Source: Marininema halotolerans (lineage in GTDB: Bacteria > Bacillota > Bacilli > Thermoactinomycetales > DSM-45169). Taken from it: a stretch of 64,000 bases of DNA. The position numbers and the translations under genes are program-made. Shown in pieces: positions 16,731 to 26,006 of the stretch. Location: positions 1 through 64,000 of the forward strand of contig NZ_FPAA01000008.1 in the NCBI RefSeq assembly GCF_900116235.1, read 5' to 3'. Below the pieces are notes generated by a model, which was given only the letters and a program-made list of their open reading frames with translations, had not been told where the DNA came from and did no database searches. Position 1 is the first letter of the stretch. Each line of letters starts with the position of its first letter.

Positions 16731-17814
16731 CTACCACGCGATGATATTCTGCAATGCTCGTCTCACCTGTCATCACTTTTTCCAAAATAGCATCCGCTAA
16801 CGAGCGCATCCCTAATTTTTGAAAACTGTGCCGAAGCCGTGAAAGCGGTGCCCTTTCCACAATGAGCGGTTGAAACTCCTCCTTGATCGCAACCACTTCA
16901 AAGGCACCGACGCGATGAAGATACCCCTGTTGTTGGCAACGGTCACACCCTTTTCCCCGACACCCTTTACAAATCAACCGTATCAAACGTTGTGCAACGG
17001 CTCCAACTAATGAAGCCGCAATTCGATAGGGCTCAATCCCCATATCAAGAAGCCGTGTAATGGTGGAACTCGCATCCGTCGTATGGAGTGTTGTTATTAC
17101 CAAGTGCCCTGTTAACGCGGCCCGAATGGCAATATCAGCGGTCTCGCGATCTCGAATCTCCCCCACCATAATAATATTTGGATCTTGCCGCAAAACCGCC
17201 CGTAATCCATGGGCAAATGTAAGCCCAGCCTTTGGATGAATTTGAATTTGGTTGACGCCAACTAATTGAAACTCCACCGGATCTTCTAGTGTGACAAGGT
17301 TTTGTTCTACCCGATTCAATTGATGTAAGATCGCATACAGTGTTGTTGTTTTACCTGCTCCTGTCGGTCCTGTCACCACCAATAAACCACTGGATCGTTG
17401 AATCAATGCCAGTAGCCGTTGTTTTTCTTCTTCACCCATCCCTAATTCTTCTAATGACAATAACTCGGGTCGATTACGTAGCAAGCGCAATACTACTTTT
17501 TCACCATGAAGCGTGGGCATACTGGAGATACGAACATCCACACGTTCGCCATCAATTGTTACGGTTAATGCTCCATCTTGGGGTAATCTTTTTTCTCCAA
17601 TATCAAGATGTCCCATCACTTTAATCCTTGAGATGATCGCGTGCATCCGCTCCTTCTCTATCCGATCTCCCTCCACTAAAAAACCATCCACACGCTGACG
17701 AATACAGAGATGATCCGCCCGTGGCTCAATGTGAATATCACTGGCTCGTCCACGGATCGCTTCCTCTATCAAGGTCGAAACATAATCCGTTATATCCACC
17801 TTCTCACCTCTCAT
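16717..17814 (-). CDS. comGA: ComGA competence ATPase
   Basis: 365 aa GspE/PilB-type ATPase. An N-terminal domain (DIHIEPRADHLCIRQRVDG) precedes Walker A GPTGAGKT (about residue 150), the Asp box VTLEDPVE, Walker B IIMVGEIRDRETAD and the His box TGHLVITTLHT. A CKGC...CDRC zinc site follows. It drives pilus extension and retraction on the cytoplasmic side. ATG 17814 has AGGAGG 18 nt away, so GTG at 17799 (preceded by GAGGTGA) may be the real start. It is first gene of the seven-gene comG operon. Confidence 0.94.
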   Translation of the reverse strand: MRGEKVDITDYVSTLIEEAIRGRASDIHIEPRADHLCIRQRVDGFLVEGDRIEKERMHAIISRIKVMGHLDIGEKRLPQDGALTVTIDGERVDVRISSMPTLHGEKVVLRLLRNRPELLSLEELGMGEEEKQRLLALIQRSSGLLVVTGPTGAGKTTTLYAILHQLNRVEQNLVTLEDPVEFQLVGVNQIQIHPKAGLTFAHGLRAVLRQDPNIIMVGEIRDRETADIAIRAALTGHLVITTLHTTDASSTITRLLDMGIEPYRIAASLVGAVAQRLIRLICKGCRGKGCDRCQQQGYLHRVGAFEVVAIKEEFQPLIVERAPLSRLRHSFQKLGMRSLADAILEKVMTGETSIAEYHRVVDAHD

Positions 17815-18300
17815 TCAAATATTTAATGAATGCCTCCTAAATTTCGACACCCTTTAATATTCACCTGCATTTTTTTGTTTTTTCTATCATTTAAAAACAA
17901 TAACTAACTAAATTAGGGTTTTATATTACTAAAAAAGCGCATCTCACAGAGATTCTCTGTGAAACGCGCAAGAAATCCTTGATGGATTTGAATCCGTCGC
18001 CGAAGGCAAACGGAGGATGAGAATGATTCTACGCAATGGGATTCTGATAAAACCGCCGCGAAAACGTACGAATAAAAATCGCAGGATTGGTCACAAATAC
18101 AAGTGTTCCACGACGAAACTTACGGACACCTCTGCGACTCGTATAGAGAATCCCATTGGGAAGACCTGCTTGCAAATACATGGAAGATTTCGTATTTTAT
18201 TTGACAAGAGAAATCCATTTCGGTATCGTAGCAAATACAATGAATATTTTCCTTCCTCATTACACATGATACTTTTTGTCAATGCGATCCGGGGGATTTT
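17815..18300. other. Long intergenic region with possible RNA structure
   Basis: No convincing gene is seen in this 490-nt stretch. It holds the comG promoter region (AT-rich, 17850-17930), a GCGC-flanked hairpin TCACAGAGA/TCTCTGTGA (about 17943-17970), a 12-bp long-range inverted repeat (CAATGGGATTCT at 18034-18045 and its complement at 18147-18158) and three copies of the octamer GCAAATAC/CAAATACA-like between 18093 and 18240. It resembles no riboswitch I know. Confidence 0.4.
18201..18229 (+). promoter_or_regulatory. Promoter of tRNA-Gln
   Basis: -35 TTGACA (18201-18206), 17-bp spacer, -10 TATCGT (18224-18229); transcription would start about 70 nt before the tRNA. Confidence 0.6.
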
Positions 18301-18307
18301 AATATGA

Positions 18308-18382
18308 TGGGGCGTAGCCAAGCGGTAAGGCAACGGACTTTGACTCCGTCATGCGAAGGTTCGATCCCTTCCGCCCCAGCCA
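18308..18382 (+). tRNA. tRNA-Gln (anticodon TTG)
   Basis: The acceptor arm TGGGGCG pairs with CGCCCCA, followed by G and an encoded CCA. The D arm region is AGCCAAGCGGTAAGGC. The anticodon stem ACGGA/TCCGT closes loop CTTTGAC with anticodon TTG, and the T arm contains GGTTCGATCC. A terminator follows at once. Confidence 0.96.
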
Positions 18383-18391
18383 CAAAAATGG

Positions 18392-18419
18392 AAAGCCCTG
18401 GATGTATTCAGGGCTTTTT
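18392..18419 (+). terminator. Terminator of tRNA-Gln
   Basis: AAAGCCCTG / CAGGGCTTT stem followed by TTTTT. Confidence 0.85.
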
Positions 18420-18509
18420 CACGTTTTTGTAACCATTTGGGTCTCGACTTCCTTCCGAGAATCCATTATGATGAATATCGTATCTCTGAGAGATCGGTGG
18501 TGAATAACA

Positions 18510-19340
18510 ATGACGATTCTGACTATCGTAACGATGACTTCCGTCTTGTTGGCGATGATCTGGTCCGTCGCCCGTTTTAATACCTTCCGACCGCTCATTA
18601 AAGACGTAAACATCGAACTTACTCATCCCATGGATCCTGAAGGGCTTCGCATTCTGCATTTATCTGATCTTCATATGGAAAAACTATCGGTTTCACCCGA
18701 AGCCCTGTTAAAAAGTGTCTCAGGTAAGCCGATTGACTTGATAGCTCTTACAGGGGATTACATGGATACGGCACCGATGCAAAAACGCTTCCTGGAATAC
18801 TTGGACGCTCTGCAAACATTAGAGCCACGTTACGGGACGTATGCCGTATTTGGGAACCATGACTACTGCATAGCTGATCATCTACCTGCTCTTACAAAAG
18901 AGATGGAGAAGCGCGGTTGTACGGTATTAAAAAATGAACATCGCACCATTCAAATGGGTAGAAGAAAGCTAAACATTATCGGAATCGACGACTACTATAC
19001 AGGACGAAGCGACGTCGACAAAGCATACGCCGGCGTTGGCGAAGGCATCAACCTTGTTTTAACCCATGACCCCAATATTGTACTGGATATGGGATATCAT
19101 TTTGACTATCTATTGTCGGGTCATTTCCATGGCGGACAAATTCATTGGCCAAAACCTTATCATTTAAAAAAGATGGGGAAACTCCCTCATCTTAATATGA
19201 TTAGCGGACTTCACTATCATGATGAACGTGCATTTTATATTAGTGATGGACTTGGACAAACTGGCGTTAATCTTCGATTGCGTTGTCGCCCGGAGATTAC
19301 CTTCCACAGCTTGGAAGGGGCCGCTATCTCGATGGATTAA
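18510..19340 (+). CDS. Membrane-anchored metallophosphoesterase
   Basis: 276 aa of the YkuE/YaeI type. One N-terminal membrane helix (about 3-20) anchors it. The dimetal phosphatase motifs are present in order: LSDLHME, GDYMD, FGNHDY, LTHDP and SGHFHGGQ. Relatives cleave phosphate from lipid head groups such as UDP-sugar lipids. The start has GGTGGTGA upstream. It is monocistronic. The catalytic fold is firm; the substrate is unknown. Confidence 0.9.
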   Translation: MTILTIVTMTSVLLAMIWSVARFNTFRPLIKDVNIELTHPMDPEGLRILHLSDLHMEKLSVSPEALLKSVSGKPIDLIALTGDYMDTAPMQKRFLEYLDALQTLEPRYGTYAVFGNHDYCIADHLPALTKEMEKRGCTVLKNEHRTIQMGRRKLNIIGIDDYYTGRSDVDKAYAGVGEGINLVLTHDPNIVLDMGYHFDYLLSGHFHGGQIHWPKPYHLKKMGKLPHLNMISGLHYHDERAFYISDGLGQTGVNLRLRCRPEITFHSLEGAAISMD

Positions 19341-19344
19341 TTGA

Positions 19345-19390
19345 AATAAAACAGCCGGCGGTGTTCATAACACCTTCGGCTGTTTTATTT
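19345..19390. terminator. Bidirectional terminator
   Basis: Stem AATAAAACAGCCG / CGGCTGTTTTATT between convergent genes; it overlaps the last codons of the minus-strand glycosyltransferase. Confidence 0.8.
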
Positions 19391-20521
19391 CTCATAAGAC
19401 AAGTGTTGAAGGATAATTTGCGCAGCATCACGCGCTGAATCCGGTCTGCCTAGTCGCCTCGCCCGAAAACTCATTTCTCGCCACGCATCAGGTGAATCAA
19501 GCAACGGGGAAATATGTCGAGGGATTGAACCCGGTCGATCTTGCCGTAAGGCAACTTTTTTTTGCATTAAAAATTGACTATTACGTTCTTCCTGACCCGG
19601 AATCGGGCGACAAATCACCATAGGGAGTCCTGTAGCTAAGCATTCGGAACTGGTCAACCCTCCCGGCTTTGTCACAATCACATCCGCCGCACCCATCCAA
19701 TCCGCCATTCCTTGTACATAACCAAACAGGTGGACATTTCTTTTTTCTCCAAAGCGGGCAGAGAGCCGCTCCAACAACGGCCTGTTTTTCCCAGTGATCA
19801 CTAATAATTGAGAGGTCGGCATATCTTTTTGAAACTGTTCAATGGATCGTTCCAACGGCCCTAAGCCAAGCCCTCCTCCCATGAGCATGATGGTAAAGGG
19901 ATCCGGAGCGACCCCAAGCATCTTCCTTATTTCCCCTTTATCAGGACGCGAGCGGGAAAAATCAGGATCGATGGGGATCCCTGTATGATGGACTCGTTCC
20001 TTGGGCACGCCATATTTTTCATGCAATTTTTTCGCGACGCCTTCATGGGCCACTAAATAAAAGTCTACTGCCGGGTGAACCCAAAAACCATTGACATCAA
20101 AATCAGTAATCGCCGCACCTAATCGATAAGGTTGTGAAGCTTGTTCCTTCACATAACCTGCCGCACCTAGACAAAAGGCATGGGTACAAATAACCACTTC
20201 AGGGTTTAGCGGATCTAAAAAGCGCCGTAACTTTGCAGCAATAACCTTCCCCACTCCTGAGCGAAACGCATCACTAAAGGCTTCCTCTCTTTTATAAGCG
20301 GCTCCCCATAACTGGGGTGCATATTGCAATGTATTCAGGTAAACCTTGCGAACGACCCCTTCCAGCTGGCGACTAAACTGAGGCAACCCACAGGAGATAT
20401 CCACACCCACCGTCGGTGCTTCGTGGTCCAATCCCTTGGCTATGGCTTGCGCTGCTCGAAAATGACCATTTCCTCCAATGGATTCTGTTAAAATGAGCAC
20501 TTTGTTGTTGTTCACCGCCAC
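19385..20521 (-). CDS. MGDG synthase-type glycolipid glycosyltransferase (UgtP-like)
   Basis: 378 aa, starting with GTG 20521 after GGGAGGAGAG. The N-terminal MGDG-synthase domain starts with LILTESIGGNGHFRAA and contains the ITDFDVNGFWVH segment. The C-terminal GT28 domain has MGGGLGLG and the nucleotide-sugar motif TKPGGLTSSE followed by PGQEERNS. Homologues such as UgtP add glucose to diacylglycerol for glycolipids and lipoteichoic acid anchors, at the inner membrane face. The exact donor is inferred. It is a single gene. Confidence 0.9.
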   Translation of the reverse strand: MAVNNNKVLILTESIGGNGHFRAAQAIAKGLDHEAPTVGVDISCGLPQFSRQLEGVVRKVYLNTLQYAPQLWGAAYKREEAFSDAFRSGVGKVIAAKLRRFLDPLNPEVVICTHAFCLGAAGYVKEQASQPYRLGAAITDFDVNGFWVHPAVDFYLVAHEGVAKKLHEKYGVPKERVHHTGIPIDPDFSRSRPDKGEIRKMLGVAPDPFTIMLMGGGLGLGPLERSIEQFQKDMPTSQLLVITGKNRPLLERLSARFGEKRNVHLFGYVQGMADWMGAADVIVTKPGGLTSSECLATGLPMVICRPIPGQEERNSQFLMQKKVALRQDRPGSIPRHISPLLDSPDAWREMSFRARRLGRPDSARDAAQIILQHLSYEK

Positions 20522-20646
20522 CCTCTCTCCTCCCTACGTGCGTCGTCTATAGTTTCCATCACTCACCGCTGTAACATACCATTGGAGCCGACCTCACCTC
20601 TTTCTCGGCCGACTCCAATTGTTTCCGTAACTCCACGGGTATCCTT

Positions 20647-21306
20647 TTAAGTCCGCCGGCCCCTAAATAAATACCCTGCACCTAATACTAAACCAATCAG
20701 CAAAGTAGGTGTCATCCATGTGAGATAATCCGCACGGGTGACTAGATGATCATGAATAATTTTATCTTCCACTAACAACTGACCCGCCGTATATGCTAAA
20801 ATTCCCGAACCCACATACACAAGCCACGGGAGCTTATTCATGACCGTTGCAACAATACGGCTTCCTCCCATAAGGATCGGAACGCTAAGGGCCAGCCCTA
20901 AAAGCACAAGTAAAAAATCGCCATGGGCAGCACCTGCCACTGCCAATACATTATCTAAACTCATCACAACATCCGCAATGATAATGGTTTTAACAGCCGA
21001 TTTTAATCCATAACCTAATTCCAGATCCTCTTCCTCGTCCTCATCCATTAAGAGCTTAATGGCTATCCAGACAAGAAGTAATCCACCCACCGCTTTTAAT
21101 AGCGGTATTTTTAATAACCACACGGCAATTAAGGTCAGAAGAACGCGTAGAATCACGGCAACAATGGTTCCATATAATATTGCTTGTTTTTGCTGATGAG
21201 CGGGCAGCTTTCGAGATGCCATTCCGATAACCACTGCATTATCACCTGATAAAACTAAATCAAGAATGATGATGTTGATAAAGCCAAGCCAAAATTGGGC
21301 ATCCAT
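20647..21306 (-). CDS. TerC/YjbE family integral membrane protein
   Basis: 219 aa with about seven membrane helices. The family hallmark acidic motifs sit in membrane helices: LDLVLSGDNAVVIG near the start and ADVVMSLDNVLAVAGA in the middle. An acidic cytoplasmic loop (DEDEEEDLE) separates the two halves. TerC-family proteins export manganese or support metalation of secreted enzymes. The start has AAGGATTGG upstream. No partner or riboswitch (such as yybP-ykoY) is visible. Confidence 0.9.
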   Translation of the reverse strand: MDAQFWLGFINIIILDLVLSGDNAVVIGMASRKLPAHQQKQAILYGTIVAVILRVLLTLIAVWLLKIPLLKAVGGLLLVWIAIKLLMDEDEEEDLELGYGLKSAVKTIIIADVVMSLDNVLAVAGAAHGDFLLVLLGLALSVPILMGGSRIVATVMNKLPWLVYVGSGILAYTAGQLLVEDKIIHDHLVTRADYLTWMTPTLLIGLVLGAGYLFRGRRT

Positions 21307-21446
21307 ATTTTTTTACCAATCCTTCCGACTCCCCACTCCCTTTGAATCATACCCTCTCCAGAAAGGGATAAACTTCACCATATCCCGTCTTACTTTTTCC
21401 ATTAACCGGGTAAAGAATAAGAGGTCATGTTAAAAGGAGGAGCAAA

Positions 21447-21734
21447 ATGAAATTATCTGCCAACGCGATCTCGAATCGATTAAAGGAGGTTTCTGGCTGG
21501 CGTGAACAGAAGGGAAAATTGACCAAACAATTCCGCTTTCCTACCTATATGGAGGGTGTTGATTTTGTCATTCATGTTGCTAAGCTAGCCGAAGAGTTGC
21601 AACACCATCCTGAAGTAATACTCAGCTACGCTCAAGTGGAGATTCAATTAATCACCCATGATGAAGGCGGCATTACTGAAAAAGATTTTGCTTGGATCCA
21701 GCGACTTGAAAACTCAACGCCACATATATCGTAA
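21447..21734 (+). CDS. phhB: 4a-hydroxytetrahydrobiopterin dehydratase (PCD/DCoH)
   Basis: 95 aa with the pterin-dehydratase signature: HHPEVILSY, then VEIQLITHDEGGIT and a C-terminal KDFAWIQRLE. It dehydrates the pterin carbinolamine formed by aromatic amino acid hydroxylases, and in organisms lacking one may serve molybdopterin or folate metabolism. AAAAGGAGGAG lies before ATG. A terminator follows. No hydroxylase gene is in the window. Confidence 0.94.
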   Translation: MKLSANAISNRLKEVSGWREQKGKLTKQFRFPTYMEGVDFVIHVAKLAEELQHHPEVILSYAQVEIQLITHDEGGITEKDFAWIQRLENSTPHIS

Positions 21735-21744
21735 AAAGAGTGAA

Positions 21745-21789
21745 AAGCCATTGCGATGATCCCTATGATCTTCCCTTCGCAATGGCTTA
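21745..21789. terminator. Terminator after phhB
   Basis: AAGCCATTGCGA / TCGCAATGGCTT stem between convergent genes. Confidence 0.7.
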
Positions 21790-21824
21790 TTCTAGTGGGT
21801 TCGCTCCACCACATTCGATTTTTT

Positions 21825-23486
21825 CTACGCATGATCCCATGAGGCGAGGAGTCTTCGAACCACCTGATAATTTACTTCTGGAACGACTTGCATGGAATAA
21901 TTGATCTCTACCCGTTCCCACTGCTTATGAGCATCCATTCCATAGGGGCCAATATTGACCACTGGCACATCCAACTGGCGAATCGCATCCACATCCATCT
22001 GATGCTTCATCCCCCATGCCGGCATATTTCTTGTCAGTGCATCAATTCCCTCATCATCATCACAAATGGCTACGAAACTCATATCGGAGATGTAAGGAAA
22101 GAAATTACGGATTTGAATGGGGTGCTCACAATGAGGTTGCACATCATTCACCGCATCACGTACTGCCTGGATCAGGTGTTGATCCTGCTTTTCCTTTTCG
22201 GATAATACCACCCGTGGCATATAGACTGAGGCAAAAAACAGGACAATGGCAGGCCCCTTTTCTCCCCACCAATCCCAGACTTCCTCAACCATCCGGCAAC
22301 AATATTGGCGTAGATCCAATTCTTCATCGTTTAAGAGATTCATTCCATATAAGCGCATGGCTGCTGTGAATTCCGTGCCATACTTTTTAGCACAGGCTTT
22401 ATACAGTTCATCATAGGTCATCACAGTGGATGTCCACGGATGAGGTAAATAAGGGGAGCCGCTTAACGTACAAAAGCGTTGATATCTCTCTGTTACCATT
22501 TGTATCGCATTTTCAAGCGCTTTTTGAGCGGTCCCTTTTAATTCATGGAGGACATCTTTTGGTGAGCGACGATGCACAAAAAAATTATAGTAGGTAAAAG
22601 CAGCAAAGGGTGTCTGTACATCGTATTTATCCTTTAAGTCCGTCTGCTTCAATGAGACGGGTGGCATGGTTAGCTCTCCGTACATTTCATCACAAAAATC
22701 AGGGTTATAATCAATTAAGTCCGTCAGTTCAGCAGCAATCAAGTTCGGATCAAAACCCTCAAAAACCTGTCCAGCATGGGTTTCCTCCCCGACGATAAAA
22801 AATGCCGGAAGCAATTTACCAACGGTCCCTAGATAAACATAGCGGGAGGGATCTCCCTTATATTGAGGGGATGTGTAGTCCGTATTGATTGCACCTACAT
22901 ATCGAAGGTTACTTTCTGAAGCCAAATGGTTCAGCTCACGAACAGCCGATAATATTCCATGGGAATTATCTTCCTCATCACAGGTTGCTAGAAAAAGAAG
23001 ATTGCCCTCTAGCTCTTCTGGGTGATCTGCAAAATGACGCAAGAGAGACATGTTGGCAGCAACACCACTCTTCATATCGACGGAGCCTCTCCCTACCAAC
23101 CATTCCCCTGTTGCCAAATCGCTTTTCACTTGATCAGATAATCGAGCCTGCTTCCACTGTTCCAACAAATCTTGGGGAGAGAAGGCTAGGGGCTTCCATT
23201 TCCCATAATCCTCTACACCTACGGTATCGATGTGACCCATTAAGATCACTGTTTCTTCCCGGGGCTGTGGACTTTTCACAAGGGCAGCGACATTGTAACG
23301 TTCCCGGTCATCCCCCTCTGTCTTCCAAAGGTATAACTGGTTTGGATTCTCACGGAAATAAGGGAGCTTACGAAAAAATTCATAAATATGATAAGCAATA
23401 TCTCGCTCCCCAATGGTGCCATTCACACTCGGATGATGGATCAACTCTTCTGTTAGAGCAAGGGTTTCTTCTTTCCAGGAACGCAT
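21825..23486 (-). CDS. M20-family metallopeptidase, RocB-like
   Basis: 553 aa, close to the length of RocB. The M20 metal-site segments are complete: GHIDTVGVEDY, GRGSVDMKSGVAA, ATCDEEDNSHG and an EETHAGQVFEG dimerisation part. The long insert and C-terminal IGPYGMDAHKQWERV match the RocB subfamily, linked to arginine use in Bacillus. No other roc genes are near, so the substrate is uncertain. GGGGGAGGAG precedes the ATG. It is cytoplasmic. Confidence 0.87.
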   Translation of the reverse strand: MRSWKEETLALTEELIHHPSVNGTIGERDIAYHIYEFFRKLPYFRENPNQLYLWKTEGDDRERYNVAALVKSPQPREETVILMGHIDTVGVEDYGKWKPLAFSPQDLLEQWKQARLSDQVKSDLATGEWLVGRGSVDMKSGVAANMSLLRHFADHPEELEGNLLFLATCDEEDNSHGILSAVRELNHLASESNLRYVGAINTDYTSPQYKGDPSRYVYLGTVGKLLPAFFIVGEETHAGQVFEGFDPNLIAAELTDLIDYNPDFCDEMYGELTMPPVSLKQTDLKDKYDVQTPFAAFTYYNFFVHRRSPKDVLHELKGTAQKALENAIQMVTERYQRFCTLSGSPYLPHPWTSTVMTYDELYKACAKKYGTEFTAAMRLYGMNLLNDEELDLRQYCCRMVEEVWDWWGEKGPAIVLFFASVYMPRVVLSEKEKQDQHLIQAVRDAVNDVQPHCEHPIQIRNFFPYISDMSFVAICDDDEGIDALTRNMPAWGMKHQMDVDAIRQLDVPVVNIGPYGMDAHKQWERVEINYSMQVVPEVNYQVVRRLLASWDHA

Positions 23487-23527
23487 GGAACTCCTCCCCC
23501 ATCAACAATTCAAGTAACCGTCCATTA

Positions 23528-24730
23528 TTAAAAATAAGATGAAAACTCCCCTTCTTCCTTCTGTGCCGGGGTTAACCGAATCGTCTCAATCCCATCGACT
23601 GCTTCTTTTACTAAAGCATCCACGTCTAATCCTTTTTCCATTTCTTCACAGAGCTCTAACCGAGGTCGGGTAACCGGTGACTTGGGTTGAAACACCGTAC
23701 AACAGTCCTCATAAGGGAGGATTGACGTTTCATAGGTGCCGATTTTTTTGGAGATTGTCATGATGTCCTGTTTATCCATCCCGATGAGCGGACGAAGGAT
23801 CGGTATCCGTACCACATGATTAATTACATGCATGCTTTCTAAGGTTTGACTAGCCACTTGCCCAAGGCTTTCACCCGTTACCAAGGCCAGTGCTTTTTGA
23901 CGACGAGCTGTCTCCTCAGCAATACGCATCATCATTCGCCGCATAATCGTAATCATGTAGGAATCTTTACACTTAGAACGAATTTGCGTCTGAATTTCAG
24001 TAAAGGGAACGACATGCAAACGAATATTTCCTCCATAGCGAGTCAGCTCTTGTGCTAGGTCGACCACCTTTTGCTTCGCCCGTTCACTCGTAAAGGGATA
24101 GCTATGAAAATGGATGGCCTCTACCGTCGCCCCACGTTTTAAAGCTAGATAAGCTGCCACTGGACTATCAATTCCACCGGAGAGGAGAAGCATCACTCGC
24201 CCACTACTTCCTACAGGTAACCCGCCCGCTCCTTGAATATCTTGCCCATAAAGATACGTTTCTTCACCACGTACTTCAATACGTAGTTCCAGTTCAGGTT
24301 GATGAACATCCACACGAATCCCATCCACATTCCGCAAAACTTCTCCTCCCACAACTCGGTTCAGCTCATTGGAGCGATGAGGGAAGTTCTTTTGCGCGCG
24401 CCGTGCAACCACCTTAAAGGTACGTGGAACAGGCATCTGTTCCTGCACCAACTGCACAGCCGCTTTTTTGATCATTTCCAAATCGGATTCGACCCGTCGT
24501 GCAACACTGATACCCACTATGCCAAAGACATCCGTCAGTGCTTCAATAATCGGTTCCACGGGGTTCTCACCCGGTTCAACAAAAATACGTCCAAAGGTCT
24601 TTTTCACTTTCACACCAGGATACGTATGAAGCTTCGTACGCATATTTTCCAACAATCGATTTTCAAAATCCGTGCGATTCTTCCCTTTTAAAGCGAGTTC
24701 TCCGTACCGAACTAAAATTAAATCATTCAT
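23528..24730 (-). CDS. thiI: tRNA 4-thiouridine synthase ThiI
   Basis: 400 aa. It carries an N-terminal ferredoxin-like plus THUMP domain (RYGELALKGKNR, then the GENPVEPIIEAL region) and a PP-loop ATPase with SGGIDSPVAAYLAL. It adenylates U8 of tRNAs before sulphur transfer and also serves thiamine thiazole synthesis. There is no rhodanese extension, as usual in Bacillales. It overlaps the upstream cysteine desulfurase, its sulphur donor. ATG 24730 is spaced 9 nt from GAAGG; an in-frame ATG at 24736 is an alternative. Confidence 0.96.
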   Translation of the reverse strand: MNDLILVRYGELALKGKNRTDFENRLLENMRTKLHTYPGVKVKKTFGRIFVEPGENPVEPIIEALTDVFGIVGISVARRVESDLEMIKKAAVQLVQEQMPVPRTFKVVARRAQKNFPHRSNELNRVVGGEVLRNVDGIRVDVHQPELELRIEVRGEETYLYGQDIQGAGGLPVGSSGRVMLLLSGGIDSPVAAYLALKRGATVEAIHFHSYPFTSERAKQKVVDLAQELTRYGGNIRLHVVPFTEIQTQIRSKCKDSYMITIMRRMMMRIAEETARRQKALALVTGESLGQVASQTLESMHVINHVVRIPILRPLIGMDKQDIMTISKKIGTYETSILPYEDCCTVFQPKSPVTRPRLELCEEMEKGLDVDALVKEAVDGIETIRLTPAQKEEGEFSSYF

Positions 24731-25886
24731 CCTCATACACCTTCATTATCTTTTGTAGTTTGGGAATCACCCGTTGCACTGCTAAAATGGTCGCTTGCAC
24801 TTCCTCGGCGGTCGTCCATCGACTCATACTGATGCGAATGGAGCCCACCGCAGTCTCTTCATCGATCCCCATTGCCGTCAATATCCGACTCGCCTTTTCT
24901 CCTTTTGAAGAACAAGCGGACTTACTGGAAACAACGACCCCTTCTTCCTCCAACGCATGAACGATCACTTCAGACTTTAATTTTGGGAAGGAAAGAGACA
25001 GGATAAAAGGGGCACCCTCTCGCGAAGGGTCCCCATTAATCCGAAAATGGGTCAACTGATCCTTCCATTGCTGAATCATTTCTTGTCGCCAATCGCCAAG
25101 ACGAGCAAGCATCTCCTTGCGTTGGTTAGCACCTAGCGTGATCGCTTTTGCAAAGCCAGCGATTCCAGGGACATTTAACGTTCCTGAACGGTAACCTGCC
25201 TCCTGCCCGCCACCTATCAATAGTGGAGCTAAGCGCAAGCCCTCCCGTATATAGAGACACCCCACACCTCTGGGTCCGTGAAACTTATGGGCAGAAATAC
25301 TAAGAAGGTCCACTCCCCACGCTATCGGGCGCACATCCATTTTACCAAAGGATTGAACCGCATCGACATGGAACAATACTTTGGGATAACGACGAAGTAG
25401 CTCGCCAATCTCTGCAATCGGTTGAACCGTCCCAACCTCATTGTTTACATGCATGATAGAGACCAGGATGGTATCGTCTCGCAGGGCTTTTTTCACATCA
25501 TCCAGTCGAACCTTCCCTTGTTGATTCACTGGCAAATAAGTGACTTCCCATCCTTCTTCTTCCAACTGTTTATGCACCTCATAGACAGAGGGGTGCTCTA
25601 TCTGTGTGGTAATCAGATGACGACCGCGGTTTTTAAATTGCAAAGCCGCTCCTTTAATCGCCATATTATTCGATTCCGTCCCCCCGGATGTGAAGATGAT
25701 GGAACCTGGCGATACGCCCAATGCGTGTGCCACTACCTCTCGTGCCTGTTTGACAAGGCGTTCTGCCTTCCCGCCAAGACCATGGAGGGAGGCAGGATTT
25801 CCATAAATGTTTTGCATGACATCAGCGACGACTCGAATTACTTCCGGATCCGGTTGAGTCGTTGCACTATTATCCATATTAATCAT
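24723..25886 (-). CDS. nifZ: Cysteine desulfurase partner of ThiI (NifS/IscS family)
   Basis: 387 aa PLP enzyme that takes sulphur from cysteine. The PLP lysine is in SISAHKFHGPRG. The active-site loop is SKSACSSKGE with its catalytic Cys. The N-terminal INMDNSATTQPDPEV and SGGTESNNMAIKGA segments are typical. Direct overlap with thiI mirrors the nifZ-thiI pair of Bacillus subtilis, so its job is probably supplying persulphide for s4U. AAGGGTGA precedes ATG. Confidence 0.95.
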   Translation of the reverse strand: MINMDNSATTQPDPEVIRVVADVMQNIYGNPASLHGLGGKAERLVKQAREVVAHALGVSPGSIIFTSGGTESNNMAIKGAALQFKNRGRHLITTQIEHPSVYEVHKQLEEEGWEVTYLPVNQQGKVRLDDVKKALRDDTILVSIMHVNNEVGTVQPIAEIGELLRRYPKVLFHVDAVQSFGKMDVRPIAWGVDLLSISAHKFHGPRGVGCLYIREGLRLAPLLIGGGQEAGYRSGTLNVPGIAGFAKAITLGANQRKEMLARLGDWRQEMIQQWKDQLTHFRINGDPSREGAPFILSLSFPKLKSEVIVHALEEEGVVVSSKSACSSKGEKASRILTAMGIDEETAVGSIRISMSRWTTAEEVQATILAVQRVIPKLQKIMKVYEDE

Positions 25887-26006
25887 GGCCGTTCACCCTT
25901 ACCATTCCCACAATTTCAGCCTGCCTTCAAGCCTTCACACATCATACCATAGGCCATTATTCTCCTCTATAGCCTCTCCCCTCTGATCATTGGCTAACCC
26001 ATTCTC

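Noticed and set aside
17815-17930. ComK boxes (AAAA-N5-TTTT pairs) before comGA
   Set aside because: The region is AT-rich and has one near match (AAAACCCTAATTT on the minus strand) but no properly spaced pair that I can defend.
18017-18307. Plus-strand 96-codon frame upstream of tRNA-Gln
   Set aside because: No binding site, low-complexity basic product and overlap with the tRNA promoter; more likely non-coding.
20584-20616. Hairpin GGAGCCGACC/TCGGCCGACTCC between yjbE and the glycosyltransferase
   Set aside because: Pairing is interrupted and no T-run follows, so I do not call a terminator.
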